NCBI GenBank assembly: GCA_016199425.1
Contig: JACQGT010000269.1
Location: forward strand, 1-13,381
Direction of reading: 5' to 3'
Length of the DNA: 13,381 nt
Origin: Chloroflexota bacterium
Lineage (GTDB): Bacteria; Chloroflexota; Anaerolineae; Caldilineales; Caldilineaceae
Shown: piece by piece, positions 1 to 6,670 of the stretch
How the letters are laid out: every line of letters begins with the position of its first letter
Position numbering within the stretch: the stretch's first letter is position 1
The notes under the pieces: model-generated
The model's database searches: none
What the model was told of the DNA's origin: nothing
Seen by the model: the letters and a program-made list of their open reading frames with translations, nothing else
Position numbers and translations under genes: made by a program

Positions 1-89
1 CACCAACCTTATCACTTTTACCTAAAATTACAATTTCACCATGTCCCTGACTAATACACATTTATGGAGTTTGTTTTGTGGACGGTGAC

Positions 90-398
90 CTATGCGCCCT
101 GGGATAGCCGGATGCGCTTGCCGTCCACAACGGCTACGATTTCCAACTGCCCGCCCAACGCCGCTACATAGCGGCGCAATGTGGAGAGGCGAAAATCTTC
201 CCGACGCTCCAACTTGGATAGCTGGGATTGGGTAACGGCAACCCGTTGCGCCAGTTCTTCTTGGGTCAAACCTGCGGCTTCGCGCAAGGCGCGCAGATCC
301 ATCTCCAAAAGCTCCTGCTCAACCGCATCGTCGATCTTCCGGATCTGGTCAGCAGTGAATTTTTTTGCTTTGATTTCGCTCCAGGTATGAGTTGTCAT
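90..398 (-). CDS. XRE-family HTH regulator, HigA-like antitoxin type
   Basis: A 102-residue protein with a Cro/C1-type helix-turn-helix at about residues 35-66, including the typical AGLTQEELAQRV and SQLSKLE helices. A C-terminal segment (about 70-95, with ALGGQLEIVAVV) is typical of antitoxin-like XRE proteins that pair with RelE/Gp49-like toxins. The family binds DNA and usually represses its own operon. In such pairs the toxin gene normally precedes the antitoxin, but the 97 bp upstream hold no ORF, only a hairpin, so no toxin partner is visible; one could lie left of the window. The start is an ATG at 398 with no clear Shine-Dalgarno; a CATAAT hexamer lies at 407-412 (minus strand), close to the ATG. 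The surrounding DNA (1-89 and 400-440) is AT-richer than the rest of the window. The fold is clear; the antitoxin role is inferred. Confidence 0.8.
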   Translation of the reverse strand: MTTHTWSEIKAKKFTADQIRKIDDAVEQELLEMDLRALREAAGLTQEELAQRVAVTQSQLSKLERREDFRLSTLRRYVAALGGQLEIVAVVDGKRIRLSQGA

Positions 399-442
399 CG
401 CTTCAGATTATGCCATTAAGTAACTTCTTTGCATAGGACAAA

Positions 443-485
443 TGAAACGTGAGATCGGAGGGCGATCTCACGTTTCACGTTTCAC
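443..485. repeat. 15-bp perfect inverted repeat plus heptamer repeat, possible terminator
   Basis: Positions 443-457 (TGAAACGTGAGATCG) are the exact reverse complement of 463-477, with a 5-nt loop (458-462). The unit CACGTTT then repeats at 469-482. It lies 11-53 bp beyond the stop of the Gfo/Idh gene on the minus strand. As RNA it would form a very stable hairpin that could end transcription or protect the 3' end. No strong U-tract follows on the minus strand, so a classic intrinsic terminator is uncertain. Confidence 0.75.
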
Positions 486-495
486 TCCTCTTTTG

Positions 496-1605
496 TTATA
501 CCGCCGCCGCCGTAGACCTCGACATCTCGCGCACTTCCTCGACTGTCACCTCCCGCCCCAGTTCGCTGGAACGGTAGATACCCTCGGAGATGAGCATACA
601 ATTGAGCGCGATTTCAGCCGTGGGCAGCAGTTCCACCCGCCCTTCCACCGCCGCGATCCAGTGGTGTTGCGGGCTGTCGTAGACGTCGCCCTGCTCCTGG
701 ACGTTGTGCAGCCGGTAGCTGAAACGCTCCAGATTGGCCGTGCTGTCCAGGTCCAGATCGCCCACGCTGCGGAAGAAGCCGAAGGGGTTCAGCCGCACAC
801 CGCCCTCACTGCCCACCACCACAGAGCCGCTCATCTCGTCCAGATGGATGGCCCAGGCCTCGATAATGTCCAGTGTCATACTGTCGGTCAGACGCACAAA
901 GCCCAGCCCCAACTCCTCCACACTGTAGCCGCTCTTTTCCCGGCGGCGGCTGTCCATCGGCATCTCCTGGTAGGTCTTGCCGGAGATGCGCAGCACTTGT
1001 GGGTTGCCCAGCAGATAGAGCATTGTGGAGATGTGATAGACGCCCATATCGTAGAGCGCGCCGCCCGTGGCTGTCTGCTTCTGCACAAAGGCGGGCGAGC
1101 CGTAGCCGTCCACGTAGGGGCGACCCCGCCGCCGGTGGCCCACAGAGCGGGCGTGGTAGAGTCTGCCCAGTTGGCCGGCGTCGATGAGGGCTTTGGCCGC
1201 TTTGGTGTGGTTGGCGAAATACTCTTGGTTTTGGATGCTGAGCATCTTGCCCGTGCGCTTGGAGGCTTCCAGCATCGCCTCGGCGTCGGCGTAGGCCCCG
1301 GCCATAGGCTTCTCGCAGAAGACGTGCTTGCCCGCTTCCAGCCCGGCCACTGTCATCGGGCGGTGGAAGTTGTTGTGCAGACAGACATCCACGGCCTGGA
1401 TGTCGTCCCGTTCCAGCAGCTTGCGGAAGTCGGTGTAGACGTTGGGGATGTTGTGCATGGCCGCCACCCGGTTGGCCTCGGCCTCGGCCACGTCGGCCAC
1501 AGCCACAACTTCCACGTGCTCCATTTTGCTGTAGTTGTTCAGGTGGCTCTTGCCGATCTGCCCCACGCCGATGACGCCGACGCGGGTTTTGGAGGGGTTT
1601 GTCAT
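496..1605 (-). CDS. Gfo/Idh/MocA-family NAD(P)-dependent oxidoreductase
   Basis: A 369-residue protein, the usual length for this family. The N-terminal Rossmann domain shows VGVIGVGQIG (GxGxxG at residues 13-18) and the family motif CEKPMAG with Glu98-Lys99-Pro100, where the lysine is the expected catalytic residue. The C-terminal alpha/beta domain has the substrate-site segment GGALYDMGVYH (Asp186, His191). Members oxidise or reduce a hydroxyl of sugars, inositols or sugar acids using NAD(P). The specific substrate cannot be read from the sequence. The ATG at 1605 has an AAAGG Shine-Dalgarno about 8 nt upstream. It lies 99 bp downstream of the TIM-barrel isomerase gene, with a long hairpin in the gap, and probably belongs to the same sugar-catabolic transcription unit. 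A GC-rich antisense ORF across this gene is a shadow. Confidence 0.9.
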   Translation of the reverse strand: MTNPSKTRVGVIGVGQIGKSHLNNYSKMEHVEVVAVADVAEAEANRVAAMHNIPNVYTDFRKLLERDDIQAVDVCLHNNFHRPMTVAGLEAGKHVFCEKPMAGAYADAEAMLEASKRTGKMLSIQNQEYFANHTKAAKALIDAGQLGRLYHARSVGHRRRGRPYVDGYGSPAFVQKQTATGGALYDMGVYHISTMLYLLGNPQVLRISGKTYQEMPMDSRRREKSGYSVEELGLGFVRLTDSMTLDIIEAWAIHLDEMSGSVVVGSEGGVRLNPFGFFRSVGDLDLDSTANLERFSYRLHNVQEQGDVYDSPQHHWIAAVEGRVELLPTAEIALNCMLISEGIYRSSELGREVTVEEVREMSRSTAAAV

Positions 1606-1646
1606 AGAATAAACCTTTCGAATAGGATAGTTGATGGGTTAAAGTG

Positions 1647-1705
1647 GATGATGGGATGAAGAGATGATGGCGGTACAGCCCCCATCATATCTTCATCCCA
1701 TCATC
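1647..1705. repeat. 24-bp imperfect inverted repeat overlapping a stop codon
   Basis: Positions 1647-1670 and 1682-1705 are reverse complements over 24 bp with one mismatch (1663 against 1689), separated by an 11-nt loop (1671-1681). The arms are built from GATGATGGGATGAAGA-like units. The outer base of the right arm is the last base of the stop codon (1705-1707) of the TIM-barrel gene. The transcript of this gap would fold into a long hairpin between two genes of one apparent operon. Similar GATGATG/CATCATC vocabulary recurs at 5003-5034 and 10676-10740. Confidence 0.85.
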
Positions 1706-2487
1706 TATTCTTTCACGCCCAATTCGCGTTTGATCAGCGCCAACGTCTTCACCGCCGCGCCCCGCTCGTCACCGTCGTGGGGGACGCTTTCGATGCCCCA
1801 CGCGCCGCTGTAGCCGCTCGCGCGCAGCAGGCGGAAGGCTTTGGAGAGATTGACCGACGGGTCGTTGCCGTTGGCGTCGAAGGAGAAGGTTTTGATGTGG
1901 GTCAGACTGGCGTACTTAGCGCACAGTTCCCAGCCCAACTCCTGCTCGCCCGCGGCCCAGTTGTTGGTGTCAAAGAGCAGACCCAGCCCGTCCACGGCCT
2001 CCAACACTGCGACCACATTCTTCGGGTGTTTGGTCGGCCCCCAGTGATTCTCGACGATCACCTCCAGGCCCTTCGCCTGGGCCCGGGGGATCAGATCGTT
2101 GTAGCCGTCCACAATAATCGCCAGCATCTCATCGGTCATCTCGTCCGACCCGCCGGTGTCGATGCGCACTTGAGACGCGCCCAGGAATTCGGCCACATCC
2201 AGCCAGGCGTTGGCGACCTCCCGGCGTTTGGCGCGTTCCTCGGCGGTCGGCTCGTAGATGTGGCCGCCGTCGATGGCGACACAGCCGAAGGGCAGGCCCG
2301 TGGCGTCGCCCGCGGCTTTGACCGAAGCCAGCCAGCCCCGGTCGGTCAGCCCCGGCTCCAGATGTTTCATCCACGGGTCCAATTGGGTGAAGCCGTTCTC
2401 TTTGCAGAAATCGATGTAGCCGTCGATGTCCATCGAGCCGTTCTCGAAGCTGCGACGGAAGCTGTAGGAAATGATACTGTATTTCAT
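1705..2487 (-). CDS. Xylose isomerase-like TIM-barrel sugar phosphate isomerase/epimerase
   Basis: A 260-residue protein of the AP-endonuclease-2 / xylose isomerase-like superfamily (PF01261 type). Likely divalent-metal ligands sit at the ends of barrel strands: Glu146 (VENHWG), Asp173 (FDTNNW), His197 (THIKTF) and Glu233 (GIESVP). The N-terminal YSIISYSFRRSF and the VRIDTG strand at 107-112 also fit the family. Members isomerise or epimerise ketoses, inosose derivatives and related sugars; the exact substrate is not evident. The ATG at 2487 has a GGAG Shine-Dalgarno about 8 nt upstream. It is 30 bp from the upstream MR/MLE gene, so co-transcription is likely. With its neighbours (enolase-superfamily enzyme and Gfo/Idh dehydrogenase) it suggests a sugar-acid or rare-sugar catabolic module. 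Confidence 0.85.
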   Translation of the reverse strand: MKYSIISYSFRRSFENGSMDIDGYIDFCKENGFTQLDPWMKHLEPGLTDRGWLASVKAAGDATGLPFGCVAIDGGHIYEPTAEERAKRREVANAWLDVAEFLGASQVRIDTGGSDEMTDEMLAIIVDGYNDLIPRAQAKGLEVIVENHWGPTKHPKNVVAVLEAVDGLGLLFDTNNWAAGEQELGWELCAKYASLTHIKTFSFDANGNDPSVNLSKAFRLLRASGYSGAWGIESVPHDGDERGAAVKTLALIKRELGVKE

Positions 2488-2517
2488 TGGGGTTTCTCCG
2501 TGGGGTGTGGGTTTCGC

Positions 2518-3651
2518 TTACACGACAAACGTCCTCAACGCATCCTCATCCGGCTGCACGCCAATCCCCGGCGCGTCGCTGAGGTGCACAGTTCCATTGT
2601 ACTCGATTTCGCGCTTCGTGGGGAAGATCGCGCTTTCGTCGGTGAACTGGCTGCCGTTGAGCGCGGCGGGGCCGGCAAAGCCATAGGCCAGGGCGGTCTG
2701 ACAGACGGCGAGTTTGGTGAGGAAGCCGTCGGTCAAGCCGCTGACCAGCAGGGGCAGCCCCCCGGCCTCGGCGATGGCGATCTGCTGGAGGGTCGGCCAG
2801 ATGCCCCCGCTGCGGGTGATTTTGACCACCAGATAATCGACCAGCCCCGCCGCCGCATAACGCAGAAAGTCCGCTGGGCCGACGCTGGCTTCGTCCACAG
2901 CCAGGGGGATGGCTGTGCTGGAGCGCAGGCTGCGCATCTGCTCGAACTGGTCCGCGGGCAGGGGCTGCTCCAGCACGTCCACGCCGATGGACTCGAAAAC
3001 CTGGCCCACCCGGCGCGCATTGTGGAGTTGGTAGCCCTGGTTGGCGTCGGCCCAGACAAATCCGCCCACCGCGATACGCTCTTTGACGGTCTCGGCCACT
3101 TCCACGTCTGTCTCCGGCGCGACAGCCGCCTTGAAATTGAAGTGCAGAAAGCCCGCCGCCTGCCCTGCCTCCATCTCCTCCCCAATCGACGCTCTGTCGT
3201 GGCCAGTGAGGGTATAGCTGAGGGCCATCCGGTTGTGTTGGTCGCTGCCGCCCAGAAAGGCGCGCAGACTCAGCCCGGCCCGTTTGGCCAGCAGATCGTG
3301 CAGGGCCATATCCAGCGCGGCCCGGGCGATGGGCTGGCCCATCGACGGCCCGCGCCCGATAGCCCGCTGCATTGCCCGGTGGAGACCCCAGCGATCCGTC
3401 ACGGGCAGGCCGATGACCGCGGGGGCCAGGTAGCCACGCAGGGTGCTAGTCACAGTCTCTAGCGTCTCGGGTGACCAGCCGGTCACGGGGCGTCCTTCCC
3501 CCCAGCCTACCCCACCGTCGCTGTCGGTGAGTTTGACGAAAATGTGGGGCGCTCTCCCGCCCGCCTTCCCCGCCGAACCAGAGGCGAAGGAGAAGGAGCG
3601 GATCATCGGGAGATGGACGGGGAAGATTTCGATTGCTGCGATGTTGGACAT
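2518..3651 (-). CDS. Mandelate racemase/muconate lactonizing enzyme family protein (enolase superfamily)
   Basis: A 377-residue protein. An N-terminal capping domain (residues 1-125) precedes a modified TIM barrel. Likely Mg2+ ligands are Asp202 (WADANQGY), Glu228 (LEQPL) and Asp253 (AVDEAS), and Lys277 (VVKITRSGG) matches the barrel-strand-6 lysine seen in MLE/dipeptide-epimerase-like members. The strand-2 catalytic motif, usually K-x-K, reads Asn172-Phe-Lys174, so the first lysine is missing. The family abstracts a proton alpha to a carboxylate (racemisation, epimerisation, cycloisomerisation or dehydration). I chose the ATG at 3651. An in-frame ATG at 3684 would add 11 residues encoded wholly by the ACACGGAT-type repeat, so it is unlikely to be the real start. 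The gene lies 62 bp beyond fdhA and 30 bp before the TIM-barrel gene. Substrate unknown; neighbours point to sugar acids. Confidence 0.85.
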   Translation of the reverse strand: MSNIAAIEIFPVHLPMIRSFSFASGSAGKAGGRAPHIFVKLTDSDGGVGWGEGRPVTGWSPETLETVTSTLRGYLAPAVIGLPVTDRWGLHRAMQRAIGRGPSMGQPIARAALDMALHDLLAKRAGLSLRAFLGGSDQHNRMALSYTLTGHDRASIGEEMEAGQAAGFLHFNFKAAVAPETDVEVAETVKERIAVGGFVWADANQGYQLHNARRVGQVFESIGVDVLEQPLPADQFEQMRSLRSSTAIPLAVDEASVGPADFLRYAAAGLVDYLVVKITRSGGIWPTLQQIAIAEAGGLPLLVSGLTDGFLTKLAVCQTALAYGFAGPAALNGSQFTDESAIFPTKREIEYNGTVHLSDAPGIGVQPDEDALRTFVV

Positions 3652-3661
3652 TTGCTTTTGC

Positions 3662-3708
3662 CACAAATGAACACGGATAAACACGGATTTAGAGGATTTT
3701 CACGGATA
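3662..3708. repeat. Degenerate ACACGGAT tandem repeat
   Basis: The gap between fdhA and the MR/MLE gene is filled by imperfect copies of a 9-10-bp unit, with CACGGAT at 3672-3678, 3682-3688 and 3701-3707 and a degenerate copy near 3691. It begins 6 bp after the fdhA stop. On the minus strand it reads ATCCGTGTTTATCCGTGTTC and the like, a wording I recall as a common dispersed repeat in several environmental phyla (recollection, not searched). It creates a false N-terminal extension on the MR/MLE frame. Confidence 0.75.
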
Positions 3709-3713
3709 GCCTG

Positions 3714-6623
3714 TTAGCGGCGGCGGCTGGGATTCTCCAGACGCACCGCGGACACTTTGTACTCCGGAATCTTCGCCAACGGGTCCAGCGCGAAGTCGTG
3801 GGTGAGCAGGTTGGCCGGCGCTTCCCGCCAGTGAAAGGCCAGGAAGATGGACCCGGCCGGCACCCGGTTGGTGATGCGGGCCTGGGTGCGCACCTGCCCC
3901 CGCCTACTGTGCAGCACCACCGGCCCCCCATCCACCAGCGCCACCGCGGCCGCGTCCTGCGGGTGGATTTCCACAAAGGCTCGCGGCTCCCGCCAGTCCA
4001 GCCCTTCAGCCCGCCGGGTCTGTGTACCCGTGTGGTAGTGGTAGAGAATGCGCCCGGTGCTCAGAATCAGCGGATAGTCGGCGTCGGGCATCTCCGCCGG
4101 CAGTTGTGCGGCGATGGGGTGGAATTTGCCCAGCCCCCGGCTGAAGCGCTCCGTGTGCAGGATGGGCGTGCCCGGATGCTCCACCGTCGGGCAGGGCCAG
4201 ATCAGACCCTCGCCCGCCAGCCGCGCGTGGCGCATCCCGCCGTAGATGGGCGCGCAGCGGGCCGCCTCCTCCAGAATTTCGGCGGTGGAGTCGAAACGCC
4301 AGCGCACAGGACTGTCCGTGCGCCCCAGCTTCTCGTCCAGCTTTGCGGCCAGAGCGCCGACGATCTGCCAGTCCGCTCGGGCGTCGCCGGGCGCGGCCAG
4401 CACCGGCTGGAAGAGTTGCACCCGCCGCTCGGTGTTGGTGAAGCTGCCGTCCTTTTCCAGAGAGGCGGCTCCGGGCAGGACGACGTGGGCCAGTTGGGCC
4501 GTCTCGCTGAGGAAAATCTCTTGCGCCATCAGGAACTCCAGGCTGCGCAGCCCCTCCTCCACGTGGCTCAGGTTGGGGTCGGAGAGCATCGGGTTCTCCC
4601 CCATCACAACCATCGCCCGAATCTTCCCGGCAATGGCCGCGTGGGTCATCTCCACGACTGTCAGCCCATTCTCGCCAGGCAGATCGTCCAATCCCCACAC
4701 CTGGGCCACGGCCTGCCGTTTGGCGTCGTCGGTGACGGGCTGGTAGCCGGGCAGCACATCGGGCAGCGCGCCCAGATCGCACGCGCCCTGCACATTCACC
4801 TGGCCGCGCAGGGGGTTGACGCCGGTGGACGGCTTGCCGATCTGCCCGCACAGCATCGACAGATTGGCCAGGGTTTTCACCAAATCTGTGCCGTTGCTGC
4901 GCTGGGTGATGCCCATGGCGTAGAGGATGGAGGAAGCGCCGCGAGAAGATGGGAGATTGGGAGATTGGGAGATTGAGAGATTGGGAGAGTGCCCCGCAGA
5001 CGTAATCTCATCATCTCCTAATCTCATCATCTCTTCATTTTGCCGTTCGCCCAGGGCGTAGATACGGGCGGCGCTTTCGATCTGTTCGGCGGGGACGCCG
5101 GAATGGAGGGAAGCCATTTCCGGCGTATATGCCTCCAGCAGCGCGGCGAAGTCGGCGAAGCCTTCCGTGCGCTGTTCGATGAAGGCCCGATCCTCCCAGC
5201 CCTGGCGCAGGATGACGTGCATCATCGCCAGGTAGACGTAAATATCTGTGCCCGGCGTAGGTTGCAGCCAGAGCCGGGCGTGGTCCACCATCGGCGTGCG
5301 CCGCGGGTCGATGACGATCAGCGACGCGCCGCTCTTCACCGCCCGCACTACTTCGTAGCTGATCACCGGGTGGGATTCGGCGGTGTTGGAGCCGGTGATG
5401 AGGATGCAGTCCCCGTCCCGCAGCCCCCGGATGGTGTTGGTCATCGCGCCGCTGCCGAAGGCCGCGCCCAGACCGGTGACTGTGCTGGCGTGGCAGAGGC
5501 GGGCGCAGTGGTCCACATTGTTCGTGCCGATTCCCGCCCGCATAAACTTCTGGAAAAGGTAGTTCTCTTCGTTGCTGCAGCGGGCCGACGAAAGCCCGGC
5601 CACCGCGTCCGGCCCGTGGGCGGTGATGACGTGGGCCAGCTTCTGCGCCGCAATGTCCAGGGCCGTCTCCCAGGAGACAGGGATGAAGTGCTCTTCAGGC
5701 TTGCGGCTTTTGAGGGGGCTGGTGTCGGGCAGGCTCCACGGCTCACTGGTGATGCCCAATTGGAATGCCAGGTCCCGGCGCAGGAGTGGCTGGGTCAGCC
5801 GCTCCGGGCTGCTGATGAAGTCCCAGCCCGAACGCCCTTTGACGCACAGAAACTCGTCGTTGACCGGCGCGCCGGCGTAGCCCTGGGCGTTGACCAGCTT
5901 GCCATCCTTCAGCACAAATTCCAGGGCGCAGCCCACGCCGCAGTAGCCGCAGATGGTGCGTGTGCGGGTCAATTCTTCCCCTGCTCCGATACTCACGCGG
6001 GCTTTGGGCAGCAGGGACACCGTCGGGCAGACCTGGACGCAACTGCTGCAAAAGACGCAGGAGGAATCGATCATCAGGCCGTCGAAGGGGGTGGCGATGT
6101 GGCTGTGGAAGCCCCGCCCGCTGTAGTCGATGGCGTTGCGCCCCACAATCTCGTCGCAGACGCGCACACATTTGCCGCACAGGATGCAGTACTGGTGGTC
6201 GCGCACAAAGAAGGGGTTGTCGTCCTGGCGCAGTGTGCGCGACAGTTCAAAGTCGAAGCTGGTCTGTTCAATGCCGTAGCGCCGGGCGTAGCGCTGCAGA
6301 TCGCACGCGCCGTCCTTCTCGCACGCAGCGCAGGTCATCGGGTGATCCGAGACGAAGAGGTCGATGATGTCCCGGCGCATGGCCGTCAGCCGCTCGCTCT
6401 CCGTCTGCACGGCCATCCCGTCGGCGCAGAGCAGACCGCAACTGGGCGCGGGCCCGGGCCGACCCGCCACCTCCACCAGGCAGAGACGGCAGCCTCCCGA
6501 GGGTTTGAGCGCCGGGTGGTAGCAGAGCCGGGGGATGTCGATGTCGTGGGCCAGCGCGGTCTCCAGCACAGTCGCGCCGGTTGCAAAGGCGATGGCCTGT
6601 CCGTTGATGGTGATGGTATTCAT
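3714..6623 (-). CDS. fdhA: NAD-dependent formate dehydrogenase, catalytic (alpha) subunit, Cys type
   Basis: A 969-residue molybdenum/tungsten bis-MGD enzyme that interconverts formate and CO2. Domains in order: a NuoG-like [2Fe-2S] domain (Cys34, 45, 48, 62); a His-Cys [4Fe-4S] site (His94, Cys98, 101, 107); two [4Fe-4S] ferredoxin motifs (Cys146/149/152/156 and Cys189/192/195/199); the molybdopterin Fe4S4 motif (Cys225, 228, 232, 260); the catalytic domain; and a C-terminal dinucleotide-binding domain (about 850-960). The signature HCARLCHAS has Cys377-His378 where E. coli FdhF has selenocysteine. This long Fe-S N-terminus is the layout of NAD-linked formate dehydrogenases (FdsA and Moorella FdhA types) and fits the NuoE/NuoF genes upstream. 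The ATG at 6623 has an AGAGGA Shine-Dalgarno; a longer frame to 6767 only overlaps the preceding gene. Residues 528-562 are a repeat-derived in-frame insertion. No signal peptide is visible, so a cytoplasmic location is expected. Confidence 0.93.
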   Translation of the reverse strand: MNTITINGQAIAFATGATVLETALAHDIDIPRLCYHPALKPSGGCRLCLVEVAGRPGPAPSCGLLCADGMAVQTESERLTAMRRDIIDLFVSDHPMTCAACEKDGACDLQRYARRYGIEQTSFDFELSRTLRQDDNPFFVRDHQYCILCGKCVRVCDEIVGRNAIDYSGRGFHSHIATPFDGLMIDSSCVFCSSCVQVCPTVSLLPKARVSIGAGEELTRTRTICGYCGVGCALEFVLKDGKLVNAQGYAGAPVNDEFLCVKGRSGWDFISSPERLTQPLLRRDLAFQLGITSEPWSLPDTSPLKSRKPEEHFIPVSWETALDIAAQKLAHVITAHGPDAVAGLSSARCSNEENYLFQKFMRAGIGTNNVDHCARLCHASTVTGLGAAFGSGAMTNTIRGLRDGDCILITGSNTAESHPVISYEVVRAVKSGASLIVIDPRRTPMVDHARLWLQPTPGTDIYVYLAMMHVILRQGWEDRAFIEQRTEGFADFAALLEAYTPEMASLHSGVPAEQIESAARIYALGERQNEEMMRLGDDEITSAGHSPNLSISQSPNLPSSRGASSILYAMGITQRSNGTDLVKTLANLSMLCGQIGKPSTGVNPLRGQVNVQGACDLGALPDVLPGYQPVTDDAKRQAVAQVWGLDDLPGENGLTVVEMTHAAIAGKIRAMVVMGENPMLSDPNLSHVEEGLRSLEFLMAQEIFLSETAQLAHVVLPGAASLEKDGSFTNTERRVQLFQPVLAAPGDARADWQIVGALAAKLDEKLGRTDSPVRWRFDSTAEILEEAARCAPIYGGMRHARLAGEGLIWPCPTVEHPGTPILHTERFSRGLGKFHPIAAQLPAEMPDADYPLILSTGRILYHYHTGTQTRRAEGLDWREPRAFVEIHPQDAAAVALVDGGPVVLHSRRGQVRTQARITNRVPAGSIFLAFHWREAPANLLTHDFALDPLAKIPEYKVSAVRLENPSRRR
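4938..5042. repeat. Dispersed repeat element inserted in frame within fdhA
   Basis: About 105 bp inside the fdhA reading frame consist of two tracts. Four 8-bp units GAGATTGG/GAGATTGA occupy 4953-4984, and two 16-bp units TAATCTCATCATCTCY occupy 5003-5034, with a GC-rich spacer (4985-5002) between. The tract 4953-4984 is the exact reverse complement of 8486-8517. The element encodes residues 528-562 of FdhA, a low-complexity Ser/Pro/Asn/Leu stretch between the AARIYAL helix and the conserved SILYAMGITQ strand. Its borders are inferred from where family-like sequence stops and resumes. The length is a multiple of three and no stop is created. Confidence 0.85.
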
Positions 6624-6670
6624 CGGTCGTATCCTCTGCGCAGATTCTCTCGTATGTTGCCTTGCTTGTT

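Noticed and set aside
90..496. Complete toxin-antitoxin pair around the XRE gene
   Set aside because: No toxin-like ORF is found in the 97 bp upstream or the 89 bp downstream within the window. Only the antitoxin-like member is supported.
1777..3462. Long plus-strand ORF (561 codons) opposite the isomerase and MR/MLE genes
   Set aside because: It mirrors two well-supported minus-strand genes, has no recognisable domain and is rich in His/Arg/Gly/Val, as expected of an antisense shadow in high-GC DNA. The plus-strand ORFs at 442-1659, 3798-4976, 5040-6716 and 8359-10191 were rejected for the same reason.
4938..5042. Frameshift or pseudogene in fdhA
   Set aside because: The insertion is a multiple of three, contains no stop in the coding frame, and family sequence resumes directly after it, so the gene appears intact.
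5493..5495. Selenocysteine codon in fdhA
   Set aside because: The catalytic position is encoded by TGC (cysteine), not TGA, so no SECIS element is needed.
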